Shown here: positions 42,833 to 51,854 of the stretch, piece by piece
How positions within the stretch are numbered: the stretch's first letter is position 1
How the letters are laid out: each line of letters begins with the position of its first letter
Assembly (NCBI GenBank): GCA_963753545.1
Contig: CAVWCQ010000008.1
Span: 1,364,001 to 1,428,000 of the forward strand
DNA: 64,000 nucleotides
Source of the DNA: CAVWCQ01 sp963753545
GTDB lineage: Bacteria; Chloroflexota; Anaerolineae; Aggregatilineales; Aggregatilineaceae
Direction of reading: 5' to 3'
Translations under genes and position numbers: made by a program
The notes under the pieces: generated by a model
The model's database searches: none
Seen by the model: the letters and a program-made list of their open reading frames with translations, nothing else
What the model was told of the DNA's origin: nothing

Positions 42833-45438
42833 TCAGCTCTTCGCCCAGGCGATTAGCCCGACTTGCAGCGGATTCGCCAGGTCTTCGTGGTTCGGCAGTA
42901 CACGCACCGACATGCCACGCTTTCCGGTCGTGGTGTAGCTCAGCTTGGCCTCAAAGAGATGTTTATTCTCGGCAGCAGACGACGCGCCGTCGGCGGGGCA
43001 GCAGTAGTCCATATCGAGCGTTTCCCCGGCGATAATCTGCGCCCCGGCTGTCGAGCGTCCCATAATACAACTGGACGGTCACATCCTTCGGCTCCAATGC
43101 GCCCAGGCACACCCACGCCTTGACGATCACTTCGTCGTTCACCTTCAGCTTGTCCGGCTTCACCTCAACGTGCTCAACCACCACCTCGCTCCAATGCTTG
43201 CGCATATTGCCTAACCACTCCGCGTAACGTCTTCCCGCGGGAGAAATTGGGCTGGCTGAGCAGCGAGAAGCGGCTGTGGCTGGGCATATAGTATTCTTCG
43301 CAATATTCGCGCACCATGCGGTAGGTGTTGAAGAACGGGGCCAGTTTGCGAATACTGCCCTTCATGCGCCCGATCCAGTCGCGGGGCAGGGTGTCACGTC
43401 CGCGCGTATAAAACGTGGGGATAATGTCCTTTTCCAGCATGTTATAAAGGGCCTGGGCCTCAATATAGTCCTGCAGGTCCCATTCCTGCTGGTCATATTC
43501 TTCGCCGCTGCCAATAGCCCAACCTACCGAGGGATCGTAGCCTTCGGCCCACCAGCCATCCAGGATGCTGGCGTTCAGACCGCCGTTGTAGATTACCTTC
43601 ATGCCGCTCGTGCCGCTGGCTTCCTTGGGACGGCGCGGGGTGTTCAGCCACACATCGACGCCCTGCACCATCGACCGGGCAATCGCCATGTCGTAGTTTT
43701 CCAAAAAGACCATCGAATGGCGGAATTCGGGCAGTTCAGCCGTCTTGACGATTTCCTTGATCAGTTCCTTGCCGGGGTGATCGTGCGGGTGCGCTTTCCC
43801 GGCGAAGATGAACTGCACCGGGCGGTTCGGGGTTGTTGACCATCTTCGCCAGCCGTTCTTTATCGCGGAACAGCAGCGTCGCGCGTTTGTAGGTCGCGAA
43901 ACGGCGCGCAAAACCAATGGTCAGCGCATCCGGGTTCAGGATCTCGCCCGCTGCTTCGATTTCCGCCTGAGCCGCCCCGCGGGCTTCCAACTGCGCGCGC
44001 AGCTTGATGCGAGCCAGCGAGACCAGGCGTTCGCGGCGGCGTTCGTGTGTGCGCCACAGTTCCGCGTCGGGAATGCGGTCGACGTCCCACCAGATGTTCG
44101 GGATTATCCGGGTCTTCGCGCCACGACGGGTCGAGGTAGCGGTCATACAGCCCCGCCATTTCGCCGCTGATCCAGCTCTGGATGTGAATGCCGTTGGTCA
44201 TGGCGTCAATCGGAATTTCATGTTCCGGCACATTCGGGGTACAGCCACTGCCACATGGCGCGGCTGACCGATGCCGTGAAGCTGGCTGACGGCGTTGGCA
44301 GCGGTGGACGAAGCGCAGCGCCAGCACCGGCATGCTGAACAGGTCGTAAGCCGCCCATATTCTCGCGGCCCAGATCGTGGAATTCGGCGCGGGTCAGGCC
44401 AAGCTGCTTCCCACAGATAGGGGAAATGCTCATCGATCAGATCGAAGCCAAACCGTTCCAGCCCGCCGGGAACGGGCGTGTGCGTCGTGAAGATGTTGCC
44501 CGCCGAGCAGATATCCGCCGCCTGCCAGAAAGTCCAGGCCGGGGTTGTCCTTCATCATCAGGCGGATGCGCTCCAGGACCAAAAACGCGCTGTGGCCTTC
44601 GTTCATGTGGCACACGGTTGGGCGCATATTCAGCTTTTCCAGCAGTTGGATGCCGCCAATGCCGAGCAGAATCTCCTGGCGGATGCGCGTGCGCTTGTCG
44701 CCGCCGTACAGGCGATCTGTCAGATCGCGGATTTCTTCGGCGATTTTCGGGAATATTCGTGTCCAGCAGATAAAGCGGGATGCGCCCCACCTGCACCCTC
44801 CAGACCTGCATCTTGGCCTTGAAGGTATAGCATCGGCACCTCGATGATCAGCGGCTTGCCGTCTTCGTCCAGTACCAACTGCTACGGGCTGGTTGGCATA
44901 GTCGTTGATCGGGTAGGACTGCTGCTGGTAGCCGTCCGCGTTCAGATATTGGTGGAAGTAGCCTTCTTCATAGAGCAGGCCAATGCCGACCAGCGGCAGG
45001 CCCAGGTCAGAGGCGCTTTTCAGATGGTCGCCCGACAGCACGCCCAGGCCGCCGGAATAATTGCGCAGGCATTCGGTCAGACCATATTCCATCGAAAAAT
45101 AGGCGATAAACGGTTTGTCAAACTCGCCGTAGTGCCGCCGGTACCAGGTGCGAGCATTGGACTCATGTAGGCATCGAAGCGGCTGCAAACGCGATCCAGG
45201 TTTGCCATAAATGCTTCGTCTTCGGCGGCAGCTTTGCAGGGCATCCTGGCTGATCAGGCCCAGCAGCCAGACTGGGATTGCGTTCGGTCTGGTCCCACAG
45301 ATCACGGTCCAGCCGCCGGAACAGCGCGATGGTTTCGTGATCCCACGACCAGCGCAGGTTATAGGCCAGCTCGCGCAGGCGTTCCAGACTGGGAGGTAAA
45401 TTTGGGCGGATATCAACGGTTGCGATTGGGTTGACCAT
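42833..45438 (-). pseudogene. glgP: Alpha-glucan (glycogen) phosphorylase, at least seven frameshifts
   Basis: About 860 codons of an alpha-glucan-type phosphorylase, which releases glucose 1-phosphate from glycogen or maltodextrin using pyridoxal phosphate. Family landmarks appear in order across several frames: NPIATVDIRPNLPPSLERLR at the start, ISAQDALQ, FSMEYGLTECLRNYSGGLGV, GDHLKSASDLGLPLVGIGLL, CHMNEGHSAFLVLERIR, TIGFARRFATYKRATLL, the PLP lysine region EASGTSGMKVIYNGGLNASI, and a C-terminal beta domain. Frame breaks fall about every 250-400 bases (near 43060, 43190, 43830, 44110, 44230, 44430, 44790, 45170). No clear ribosome site precedes ATG 45438. As written no active enzyme could be made; the density suggests poor base calling or real decay. 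Confidence 0.8.
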
Positions 45439-45729
45439 TGAGCTACGTTGCGGCACAACAACCCGCAGAGGGCAGTGCGCCGCCCCTCCTTTCATGTTAT
45501 GCGCTTCTCAAAGGGTTGTTATCAGGCTGATGTGAAGCCCGCTTCGCGCAGGCAGAATAGCAGTTGATCGTCATAAGTCAGAGTTTTTCTTGGTGGACAA
45601 GGCTGCCGGCAGCAACCAGCCGAACCTCTCGATGAGGTCATATTCATCATAACAGGCTGAATGGATTTTGTAAATTGTTCAGCACGCAACTTTTTTTGGA
45701 CAAACAAGTTTATAGGAAAAAAGAAACCG

Positions 45730-45880
45730 GGTCAACGACCCCATCGCTCAAGCGAGGGGCTTGTCCCTGGCCCTACGGAACGAGTCCAGTAGCCGAGACG
45801 TAGGGCGGGTTGACAGCCGCCCGACGGGCAATATTGCCCGCCGCGATGTGATCTGCCAGACCAGAGAATCCGCATTTCAC
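45730..45880 (-). ncRNA. Candidate omega-RNA of TnpB
   Basis: By analogy with other IS605-type systems, the guide RNA covers the tnpB 3' codons and the right end. The conserved block shared with 13223-13320, with paired changes in both helices, marks its scaffold. The guide would be the flanking CGGTTTCTTTTTTCCTATAA. Confidence 0.5.
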
Positions 45881-46861
45881 ACAGGAGAAGGTGCTTTGTG
45901 AGGGACGATTGAGTTTATCGATATGGCCGCACGAGGGGCACGTCCGCGAGGTGTTGCGGGGGTCAACCGCCAGCACGGGCACACCGGCCAGCCGTGCTTT
46001 GTACTCGATAAAGGAGCGCAGTTGAAAGAACGACCAACTATGCACCGTGGCTCTCTGGCCGCGCCGAACCGTTACCCGGTCACGAATACCGCCCAAGTCT
46101 TCCAGGGCGATGCCGCGTCCGGTGTCTTGCGCCGCAGCCACGATCCGTTTGCTGATCGTGTGGTTCACATCTTTGGCAAAGCGGCTTTCTTTTCCACTGA
46201 GGTGGTGCAGTCTGCGCCGGGCGCTTTTCGTGCCCTTGCGCTGCAACCTGGCGCGCAAGCGGCGGTGACGGTCACGCACCTGGTTCACCGCGCTGCCGCT
46301 GTAGGTCGTTCCATCGCTGTCCGTCGCCAGGTTGACGATGCCCAGGTCAACCCCCAGGAAGTCCTCCACCGCTTCGGTCGGCGGTTCGTCCGCTTTGCAG
46401 ACCTGATGCAGGTAGAAGTTCCCGCGTCGATAGATCAGGTCGGCTTCGCCTTGCATCGCCGCCAGCAAGCGCCACTGCCCCTCCCCGGCGACAAAAGGGA
46501 TCGTTTGCCGCCCGCCAATCGTCCAGAGGGAGATAGTGTGCGTCGGCAAGCGCCACGACAGAATCCGTTTGTCGTAGGCGATACTGCCCTGTGGGTGAAA
46601 GACGCGCTTTGCTTGGCGGTTCAACTGGTAAGCGTCGGCGACTTTAGCCAGCATCCGAACCACCATTTGCGCCGACAAGGGGAACTGGTCGCGGACCGCA
46701 TAGTACAGAGCGTGATGCAAGTCATACTGCCCAAAGACCTGGCTTTCCCAGGCGTAAGCGCTCACCCAATTAGCCGCCGCATTGGCCACCTCCAGGGTGT
46801 GTTTGAGCAGGTCCGCCTGTTCAGGCGTCGGTTGCAGTTTCACTTGCGCGATCAGTTTCAT
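45773..46861 (-). CDS. tnpB: RNA-guided endonuclease TnpB
   Basis: A 362-residue TnpB, complete. RuvC residues are present: Asp172 (LGVDLGIVNLATDSDG), Glu254 (GIALEDLGGIR) and Asp337 (GLADHIAAGNIARRA). The zinc finger has Cys308, Cys311, Cys327 and Cys330. The N-terminal MKLIAQVKLQPTPEQADLLK is typical. It would cut DNA next to a TAM under control of the omega-RNA, promoting retention of the element. Length and active site suggest that it is functional. It lies downstream of the broken glgP gene on the same strand. Confidence 0.93.
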   Translation of the reverse strand: MKLIAQVKLQPTPEQADLLKHTLEVANAAANWVSAYAWESQVFGQYDLHHALYYAVRDQFPLSAQMVVRMLAKVADAYQLNRQAKRVFHPQGSIAYDKRILSWRLPTHTISLWTIGGRQTIPFVAGEGQWRLLAAMQGEADLIYRRGNFYLHQVCKADEPPTEAVEDFLGVDLGIVNLATDSDGTTYSGSAVNQVRDRHRRLRARLQRKGTKSARRRLHHLSGKESRFAKDVNHTISKRIVAAAQDTGRGIALEDLGGIRDRVTVRRGQRATVHSWSFFQLRSFIEYKARLAGVPVLAVDPRNTSRTCPSCGHIDKLNRPSQSTFSCVKCGFSGLADHIAAGNIARRAAVNPPYVSATGLVP

Positions 46862-47025
46862 ACCGTTGATTTTGACTTATTTGCTCTGGTTCAACAAGTC
46901 TTGAAAGGAGAAGTCTCACCTTCCTCCCCACGCCTAAAGGCGGGGGTATCCGGTGAGTGTTTCTGATGAACAACACTCATCCGGCTCACCGTTCATTCTT
47001 AGTGCTGGGTGGCTCAACTACTGAA

Positions 47026-47532
47026 CTATTGAGCGTGCAGCGTCATCAGGTACGCAACCAGATCGTTCAGATCGTCATCAGAAAGCTGCGAGAAGCTGGG
47101 CATAATACCCGGCGAGTACTGCGGAACTACAAACGCATCGGGTTCCACCAGCGACTGGTGCAGATAGGCAAGCGCGTCCGTTCCCTGGACACGTTCACCA
47201 GCACGATCCGCGACGCCCGCCAGCGACGGACCGACGATGACCTGATCCCCCTGTGTGGCGTGGCAGTTCGTGCAACCATTGCTGGTGAACAGAGTCTGCC
47301 CATTCGCGGCGTCACCCATCGCCTGGGCCTCGGCTGTGCCCGCCGCGTTTGATACCTCTCCGGCGGCTTCACTGACTTCGGTTGCTACGCCTTGCGCCGC
47401 ATTTGCCGCCTGCGTTATTGCCTGCTGCGCGGCGTTTTTGGCTTTGTCCTTGTCATTATCGTTATCACTGCCGCAGGCCGCGAGGCCAAAAACCAGCAAA
47501 AGTCCCAATAGTAACGGCATCCAACGCTTCAT
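47026..47532 (-). CDS. Lipoprotein cytochrome c (twin 1)
   Basis: About 168 residues. MKRWMPLLLGLLLVFGLAAC is a lipoprotein signal with the lipidated Cys at residue 20. A charged, alanine-rich coiled segment of about 60 residues (AAQQAITQAANAAQG) follows, then a class I cytochrome c with heme site CTNCH and axial Met in GIMPSFSQLS. AGGAG lies 8 bases before ATG 47532. It should carry electrons on the outer face of the membrane. The next gene upstream is its paralogue, with the same layout. Confidence 0.9.
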   Translation of the reverse strand: MKRWMPLLLGLLLVFGLAACGSDNDNDKDKAKNAAQQAITQAANAAQGVATEVSEAAGEVSNAAGTAEAQAMGDAANGQTLFTSNGCTNCHATQGDQVIVGPSLAGVADRAGERVQGTDALAYLHQSLVEPDAFVVPQYSPGIMPSFSQLSDDDLNDLVAYLMTLHAQ

Positions 47533-47650
47533 ATACGATACTCCTATCTCCCACTTGACCCTAACAATACACCATGCAACTATTGCTTCTTTGTGAAGCA
47601 ACTCTCAGGGAGAATATAACATTTCTCGTTTTGCGGTGGCAATGAAGGAA

Positions 47651-47676
47651 GGCCGGATGCGCACGCGCATCCGGCC
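47651..47676. terminator. Perfect 12-bp hairpin between the cytochrome twins
   Basis: GGCCGGATGCGC-AC-GCGCATCCGGCC just after the stop of the second cytochrome gene. Confidence 0.65.
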
Positions 47677-47685
47677 TGAGAGGAG

Positions 47686-48282
47686 CTATTTGTCCAGCGT
47701 CAGCAGGTAAGCAATGAGGTCGTTCACATCGGTGTCCGATAGACTGGCAAAACTGGGCATTACACCCGCCGCGAACCCAGGGATCACATATGCATCTGGC
47801 TGGGTGATCGACTGGCGCAGATATTCAACTGCGTCCAGGCCCTGCACCGTATTCGCAGCTCGATCTCCCACGTTCTTGAGCGATGGCCCAACAATCACGT
47901 CCTCGGTTGTCGTGGAGTGGCAGCCCGCGCATCCCTGCGAGGTAAATAGCTCTCCGCCATGCCCGGCATTGCCCACGAGGGCGCTGTCCACATCGACATT
48001 ATCCACAGCGGTCGCAACGACTTCTGCGCCCTGCTGAATCTCTTGTCCGGCTTGTTCAGCGCCTTGCTCAATTTCCTGTGCCGCGTCCGAGTTGGCAGCT
48101 TCGCCGAGTTCGTCAGAAACCTTGGTCGCCGCCTCCTGAATTTCCCCGGCAACGCTGGTGGCGTTTTCGCGGATTTCTTTGGCTTTGGAACCTACATCAC
48201 TGTCATCATCACAGGCCGCCAGGCCCATACTGAGCACCAGCAGGGATGCCAGCATAAGCGGCGTCCAGCGCATCTTTTTCAT
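47686..48282 (-). CDS. Lipoprotein cytochrome c (twin 2)
   Basis: A 198-residue paralogue of the neighbouring gene: lipoprotein signal MKKMRWTPLMLASLLVLSMG with Cys24 in LAAC. A longer charged coiled spacer of about 80 residues (EQGAEQAGQEIQQGAE) follows, heme motif CAGCH (residues 118-122) and axial Met in GVMPSFASLS. GGAG lies 6 bases before ATG 48282. The two heme domains differ mainly in the spacer, so the pair may serve different reach or partners. No oxidase or reductase gene is next to it in this window. Confidence 0.9.
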   Translation of the reverse strand: MKKMRWTPLMLASLLVLSMGLAACDDDSDVGSKAKEIRENATSVAGEIQEAATKVSDELGEAANSDAAQEIEQGAEQAGQEIQQGAEVVATAVDNVDVDSALVGNAGHGGELFTSQGCAGCHSTTTEDVIVGPSLKNVGDRAANTVQGLDAVEYLRQSITQPDAYVIPGFAAGVMPSFASLSDTDVNDLIAYLLTLDK

Positions 48283-48401
48283 GGTTATTCTCCTTGTACC
48301 AGTACACGTTTTTTCCGATTGGCAACGATAAGCACCGATAAAGAGAATATAAACAGAGGGTACGGGGCGCGCCCAAAGCCACCATAACTTGGAACGAGGA
48401 G

Positions 48402-48689
48402 CTACAGCATCACCCGCCACGCGAAGAACGCGAGCATCCCCACACTGATCGTCAGCAGCAGCCGTTTTTTCCAGGCCGCTACTCCAATGGCGACAAGCCC
48501 ACCGATCAGATAGGCGTTGTGGAGATCGATATCGAGCGAGCCGCTGGGCATCAGCATCGCGGGAGCAATGATCGCGGTCAGCACGGCGACAGGTACATAA
48601 CGCAGAATACGGAAAATGCTGTCCGGCAGGTTGATGCGCCCCACCAGGGCCAGGATCGGGTAGCGGATCGTGAACGTGACCAGCGTCAT
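48402..48689 (-). CDS. azlD: AzlD-family branched-chain amino acid export subunit
   Basis: About 95 residues, four hydrophobic helices: TLVTFTIRYPILALVGR near the start is the AzlD signature, and the end is LLLTISVGMLAFFAWRVM. With AzlC it forms an exporter of branched-chain amino acids and analogues. The frame is open upstream to the AzlC stop (REVLLIGG looks coding), so the real start may be slightly earlier at a non-ATG codon; ATG 48689 is used. Confidence 0.88.
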   Translation of the reverse strand: MTLVTFTIRYPILALVGRINLPDSIFRILRYVPVAVLTAIIAPAMLMPSGSLDIDLHNAYLIGGLVAIGVAAWKKRLLLTISVGMLAFFAWRVML

Positions 48690-48722
48690 CCCGCCGATCA
48701 GTAAAACTTCGCGCAGAGGGAC

Positions 48723-49448
48723 TCAATCCACCGCTCCTTCCGTGACACCCGGACGAACGGGCCAGATACTTTCGCTGATCACTCCGGCGGCGATGCCAAT
48801 TCCTCCCGCCACAATCAGGCCAAGATGGTTGGGCATATCATTCAGCAGCACGGAACTGAGAGCCGCCGCCAGCGCACAGACCAGCATGGGGGACGAACGG
48901 AGCATCGGCACGACAATTCCGATGAACGTGACCACCATCGCAAAATCGAGGCCCCAGTTTGCCGCGTCTTTCACCTGGCTCCCGATCAGAATCCCGATCA
49001 GCGTGCAAAGCTGCCAGTTGCCGTACATCGCCAGGGAACTGCCCAGCATGTACCAGTGGTTATGAGCCGATGTCTCTGGCTGGTTAAACCGGCGGATCGA
49101 TACCGCGTAGGTTTCGTCGGTCAGCCAGAAACCCAGGGGAACCAGCCAGCGCTGCGGGAGGCGTTTCAGGTACGGTCCCAGCGACATACTGTAAAGCGCA
49201 TGGCGCAGGTTAACAATAAAGGTTGTCAGGATGATCAGCGGCAGCGAGACACTCTGCGCGACCAGCCGCACAGCGATAAACTGCGAACTACCCGCGAAGA
49301 CAAAAAGCGACATACCCTGCACGGCCCACCAGGAAAGACCGTTCGCCACACCCAGCGCACCGAAAATCACGCCAAACGGGGCGGCTCCCAGGATCAGCGG
49401 CAGCGTATCGCGCGCCCCGGCGAAAAACTCAGATTGATGACTGGACAT
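48723..49448 (-). CDS. azlC: AzlC-family branched-chain amino acid exporter
   Basis: A 241-residue membrane protein with the AzlC marks APFGVIFGALGVANGLSWWA, FAGSSQFIAVRLVAQS and WLTDETYAVSIRRF, and about seven helices. It precedes AzlD with a 33-base gap on the same strand; together they form the two-component exporter. Start MSSHQSEFFAGARDTLPLIL is typical. Confidence 0.92.
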   Translation of the reverse strand: MSSHQSEFFAGARDTLPLILGAAPFGVIFGALGVANGLSWWAVQGMSLFVFAGSSQFIAVRLVAQSVSLPLIILTTFIVNLRHALYSMSLGPYLKRLPQRWLVPLGFWLTDETYAVSIRRFNQPETSAHNHWYMLGSSLAMYGNWQLCTLIGILIGSQVKDAANWGLDFAMVVTFIGIVVPMLRSSPMLVCALAAALSSVLLNDMPNHLGLIVAGGIGIAAGVISESIWPVRPGVTEGAVD

Positions 49449-49568
49449 GGCGGATCTCAGTGATAGTTAACCTGCGGGCAGCTATTGTACCCAACAAACT
49501 GCCGGGGGAGAGAAGATCTCCTTTCAAACAGCGTTTACTCAGAGATCTTTTTGAGGTTGCTTGTATTG

Positions 49569-49970
49569 TTACTTCTGCTGCTTCTGAAGTTCAGCTCGTG
49601 CGTAGGCGATGCCCTCATCGACCGTCGAACAAACATGAACGACGTTCGTCTTTCCATATTGATCCTGTTCCTGGAAAGCCTTTGCCCCAAATTTAACCAT
49701 TTCACTGGAACCGACGTAAATGCTGGAAATGGTTGGGTCGTTTACGCCGCCGTCTTCGTTGCGGTCCGCCGCCATACCCATCACGGCGTCGCTGAAGGAA
49801 AGGTTAAACTGGGACAAATCAATGATCCGGTAGACATGCCCGTCCATCTTCTTTTTAAAAGCAGAAACGGCTTCCTGAGACATCCGCACATCATCCTGGG
49901 GGGTATGCGGCAGACGAATAGCGCAAACAATGATCGGTTCCCCAGTCAGTTCTTTGATCTCGACGGTCAT
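49569..49970 (-). CDS. STAS-like hypothetical protein
   Basis: About 133 residues starting MTVEIKELTGEPIIVCAIRL, with GGGGAG 9 bases upstream. It has alternating strand/helix pattern (HVYRIIDLSQFNLSFSDAVM, SIYVGSSEMVKFGAKAF, VVHVCSTVDEGIAYARAEL) resembling the STAS/SpoIIAA-like fold found in the proteins at 51963 and 52563. The phospho-acceptor serine of anti-anti-sigma factors cannot be placed with confidence. A regulator of unknown partner; single gene. Confidence 0.5.
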   Translation of the reverse strand: MTVEIKELTGEPIIVCAIRLPHTPQDDVRMSQEAVSAFKKKMDGHVYRIIDLSQFNLSFSDAVMGMAADRNEDGGVNDPTISSIYVGSSEMVKFGAKAFQEQDQYGKTNVVHVCSTVDEGIAYARAELQKQQK

Positions 49971-50155
49971 TTCCTTAATCTCCCCGCTGAACACCGCCAG
50001 CTTTAAAAGAGCTTACTATAGACACAGTTAATATTCATAAAGAAATATGAATAACGTTAATTATATTCCGGATCCAAAAACTGTCAATTTTGATTAATCT
50101 GTTGCGAGCGGGTACTTACCCTCGCCCATTGCTCCTACCCGCTCCAAAATGCAGT

Positions 50156-51061
50156 TTAGTCGGCCATATCCATCGCGGCCCGCATCGCCATACCCATTCC
50201 CGTGTAATCCATCTCGATCTTCAGATAATTGCCGTGCGTCAGAGAATATCCCGACTGGATCGAACCATATTTCTGGTCGCGCAGGGTCGGGAAACCGGCA
50301 AATAAGCGCGGGAAGATCGGGTTCATGTGTTTCGGGAACTGGCTCTCTGGGCAGTGCAACACCACGAAACTGAGACGGGTCGCCGTTGGGGAGGTCCAGT
50401 TGAAAGTAAAGTGAAGATCGCCCCACTTGCTGAACAGCGTCTGTTCTTCGGCAGAGGGGACGTGGAAACCCAGTTCCTTGATCAGATTACCCGGCAGAGC
50501 AGACGGGTTGTTTTCCGGGTTGCGAGACATGAAATACATATTGAATTGGCGGCTCAGGAAGTCGATAGCAACCAGGCTGTACCGTTTGAGATTGTATTTG
50601 GCGTAGAGATCAACATACTTCCTGGCAGCCGGGGGCAGCGAGGGCAGGGCCATCATGTCAGCCACAGGAACCGTTTCGCGGAACAGAGTCCAGATTTTGG
50701 TAAATCCCCGGCTCGCGCTGATGTCAACGCCATAACCGAGCACCGGGCAGCGCTCTTGAATTTCCCGCATCAACGATTCGACAGGATGCCCGCCTTCGGT
50801 CAGGAAGCCGTGATCTAGCGCCATCTGGTAGGGATCATGCGGCTGCATCACATCAATATAGCGCACATCCAGTTCCCGTTTCCCGGTAGCCTGCGTCGTG
50901 GTTCGGAACGAGGCGACACCTCCATTGAATTGCTCTTTATAGACTTCAATCACGGGTTGGAAGACGCTTCGGTTGCACGGCGTCTCTGCCAATGCAGCTA
51001 CCTGCTCAACCTCGTCATAAAACTTCTGGAAGTTAATAGTTGGTCTGGCATTTGTTTGCAT
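50156..51061 (-). CDS. ABBA-type aromatic prenyltransferase (NphB/CloQ family)
   Basis: A 301-residue soluble enzyme that aligns by eye with NphB/CloQ from start to end. Shared landmarks are ELDVRYIDVMQPHDPYQMAL, GFLTEGGHPVESLMREIQ, TKIWTLF, LPSLPPAARKYVDLYAKYNL, YSLVAIDFLSRQFNMYFMSR, NLIKELGFHVPSAEE, FTFNWTSPTATRLSFVVL and the end YLKIEMDYTG. Members attach geranyl or dimethylallyl groups to aromatic rings without a DDxxD motif; none is seen here. No secondary-metabolite genes are adjacent; neighbours are STAS-like and transporter genes. Upstream at 51080-51108 lies an inverted repeat that may be an operator. The aromatic acceptor is unknown. Confidence 0.88.
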   Translation of the reverse strand: MQTNARPTINFQKFYDEVEQVAALAETPCNRSVFQPVIEVYKEQFNGGVASFRTTTQATGKRELDVRYIDVMQPHDPYQMALDHGFLTEGGHPVESLMREIQERCPVLGYGVDISASRGFTKIWTLFRETVPVADMMALPSLPPAARKYVDLYAKYNLKRYSLVAIDFLSRQFNMYFMSRNPENNPSALPGNLIKELGFHVPSAEEQTLFSKWGDLHFTFNWTSPTATRLSFVVLHCPESQFPKHMNPIFPRLFAGFPTLRDQKYGSIQSGYSLTHGNYLKIEMDYTGMGMAMRAAMDMAD

Positions 51062-51079
51062 TATGGTATCTGCCTCGCT

Positions 51080-51108
51080 TATATGTTAACAAAATAGTTA
51101 CACATATA
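51080..51108 (-). promoter_or_regulatory. Inverted repeat before the prenyltransferase gene
   Basis: TATATGTTAAC and GTTACACATATA are near-perfect inverted arms (one base inserted) 20-48 bases upstream of the start codon, overlapping where a promoter -10 would lie. A repressor site is plausible. Confidence 0.45.
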
Positions 51109-51284
51109 CCGGATGGTATCCTTATAAATCTTAAATTAACATACAAGGTTATGAAAGTAAAGATGGTTTGAGAGGATTAAAGCAATTCTCGAACAACTTC
51201 TACATATATAGCATGGTTTCCTTGCATTCCATATTACGAGGGAGTGCAAGAAATGAAAGGTTACATAATGGAAATCATAATTGG

Positions 51285-51725
51285 CTACTTACGAACAATT
51301 AGCCACACACCGAGAAATAACACACCGATGCCGATCAAACGGGAAACATCGAGGTGCCGTACATCCGCGCCCAGCCAGCCAAAGTGATCCAGGATTGCGG
51401 CCAGGGTAAGCTGCCCCGCAACAATAAGGGTCACTGTCGCCGCGACACCAATTTTCGGAATGGTGAAGCTGATGGCTGAAATCACGACCAACCCAAAAAC
51501 TCCGGCAGTCAGCGCATACCAGGGCACACTCCGCCACTCCCCCAGCCTGCCGCCGCCGCGCATCAGCAAAGGGATGCCGATCATTAATGCGCCGCCTATA
51601 TGGACAATAAAAATGCTCTCCATCAGGCCCAGCCGCCCGGTAATCATGCTCGAAAGCGGCCCCTGCAAGCCAACGGCGATGCCGCCCAAAAGCCCGATGA
51701 TGATGACGAAGACGATAACCGGCAT
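51285..51725 (-). CDS. DMT-superfamily (DUF606/YdcZ) small transporter
   Basis: About 146 residues with five hydrophobic helices: MPVIVFVIIIGLLGGIAVGL at the start, IFIVHIGGALMIGIPLLM, ALTAGVFGLVVISAISF, GQLTLAAILDHFGWLG and a final GIGVLFLGVWLIV, the DUF606 half-size EamA-like pattern. ATG 51725 has GAGGAG 8 bases upstream; ATG 51740 is also possible. It may export a small metabolite; whether it serves the prenyltransferase product is speculation. Confidence 0.85.
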   Translation of the reverse strand: MPVIVFVIIIGLLGGIAVGLQGPLSSMITGRLGLMESIFIVHIGGALMIGIPLLMRGGGRLGEWRSVPWYALTAGVFGLVVISAISFTIPKIGVAATVTLIVAGQLTLAAILDHFGWLGADVRHLDVSRLIGIGVLFLGVWLIVRK

Positions 51726-51825
51726 GGCCCTGCTCCTCATGAATAATCCTGACAAACGCTCAGTATAACAGGAAATCAACCTGTTTTCCTGCCGAGGCCA
51801 ATACGCGGAATTTGTTAATTTTTAA

Positions 51826-51854
51826 TTGAGATTGTTAAGGAATTGTTGTATTAT
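51826..51854 (+). promoter_or_regulatory. Promoter of the STAS-like gene pair
   Basis: TTGAGA (51826-51831), a 17-base spacer and TATTAT (51849-51854). A leader of about 100 bases follows and contains CGTAAGCGTTACG, a small palindrome, before GGAGG and the start codon. Confidence 0.6.

Larger units (their letters stand above)
45730..46965 (-). mobile_element. IS605/IS1341-type element with tnpB only
   Basis: About 1.24 kb with subterminal hairpins: left end CCCCACGCCTAAAGGCGGGGG (46926-46946) and right end CCCCATCGCTCAAGCGAGGGG (45739-45759), TTGACC at the right tip. No tnpA lies in or near it, so it would depend on a tnpA elsewhere. The left end abuts TTCAT on the element strand, as does the deleted copy at 13.2 kb, so TTCAT is the likely target/TAM. 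Confidence 0.8.

Noticed and set aside
45522..45707. Minus-strand frame of 61 codons between glgP and the tnpB element
   Set aside because: No ribosome site, no recognisable pattern, and poor composition. Region 45496-45729 otherwise shows no supported feature.
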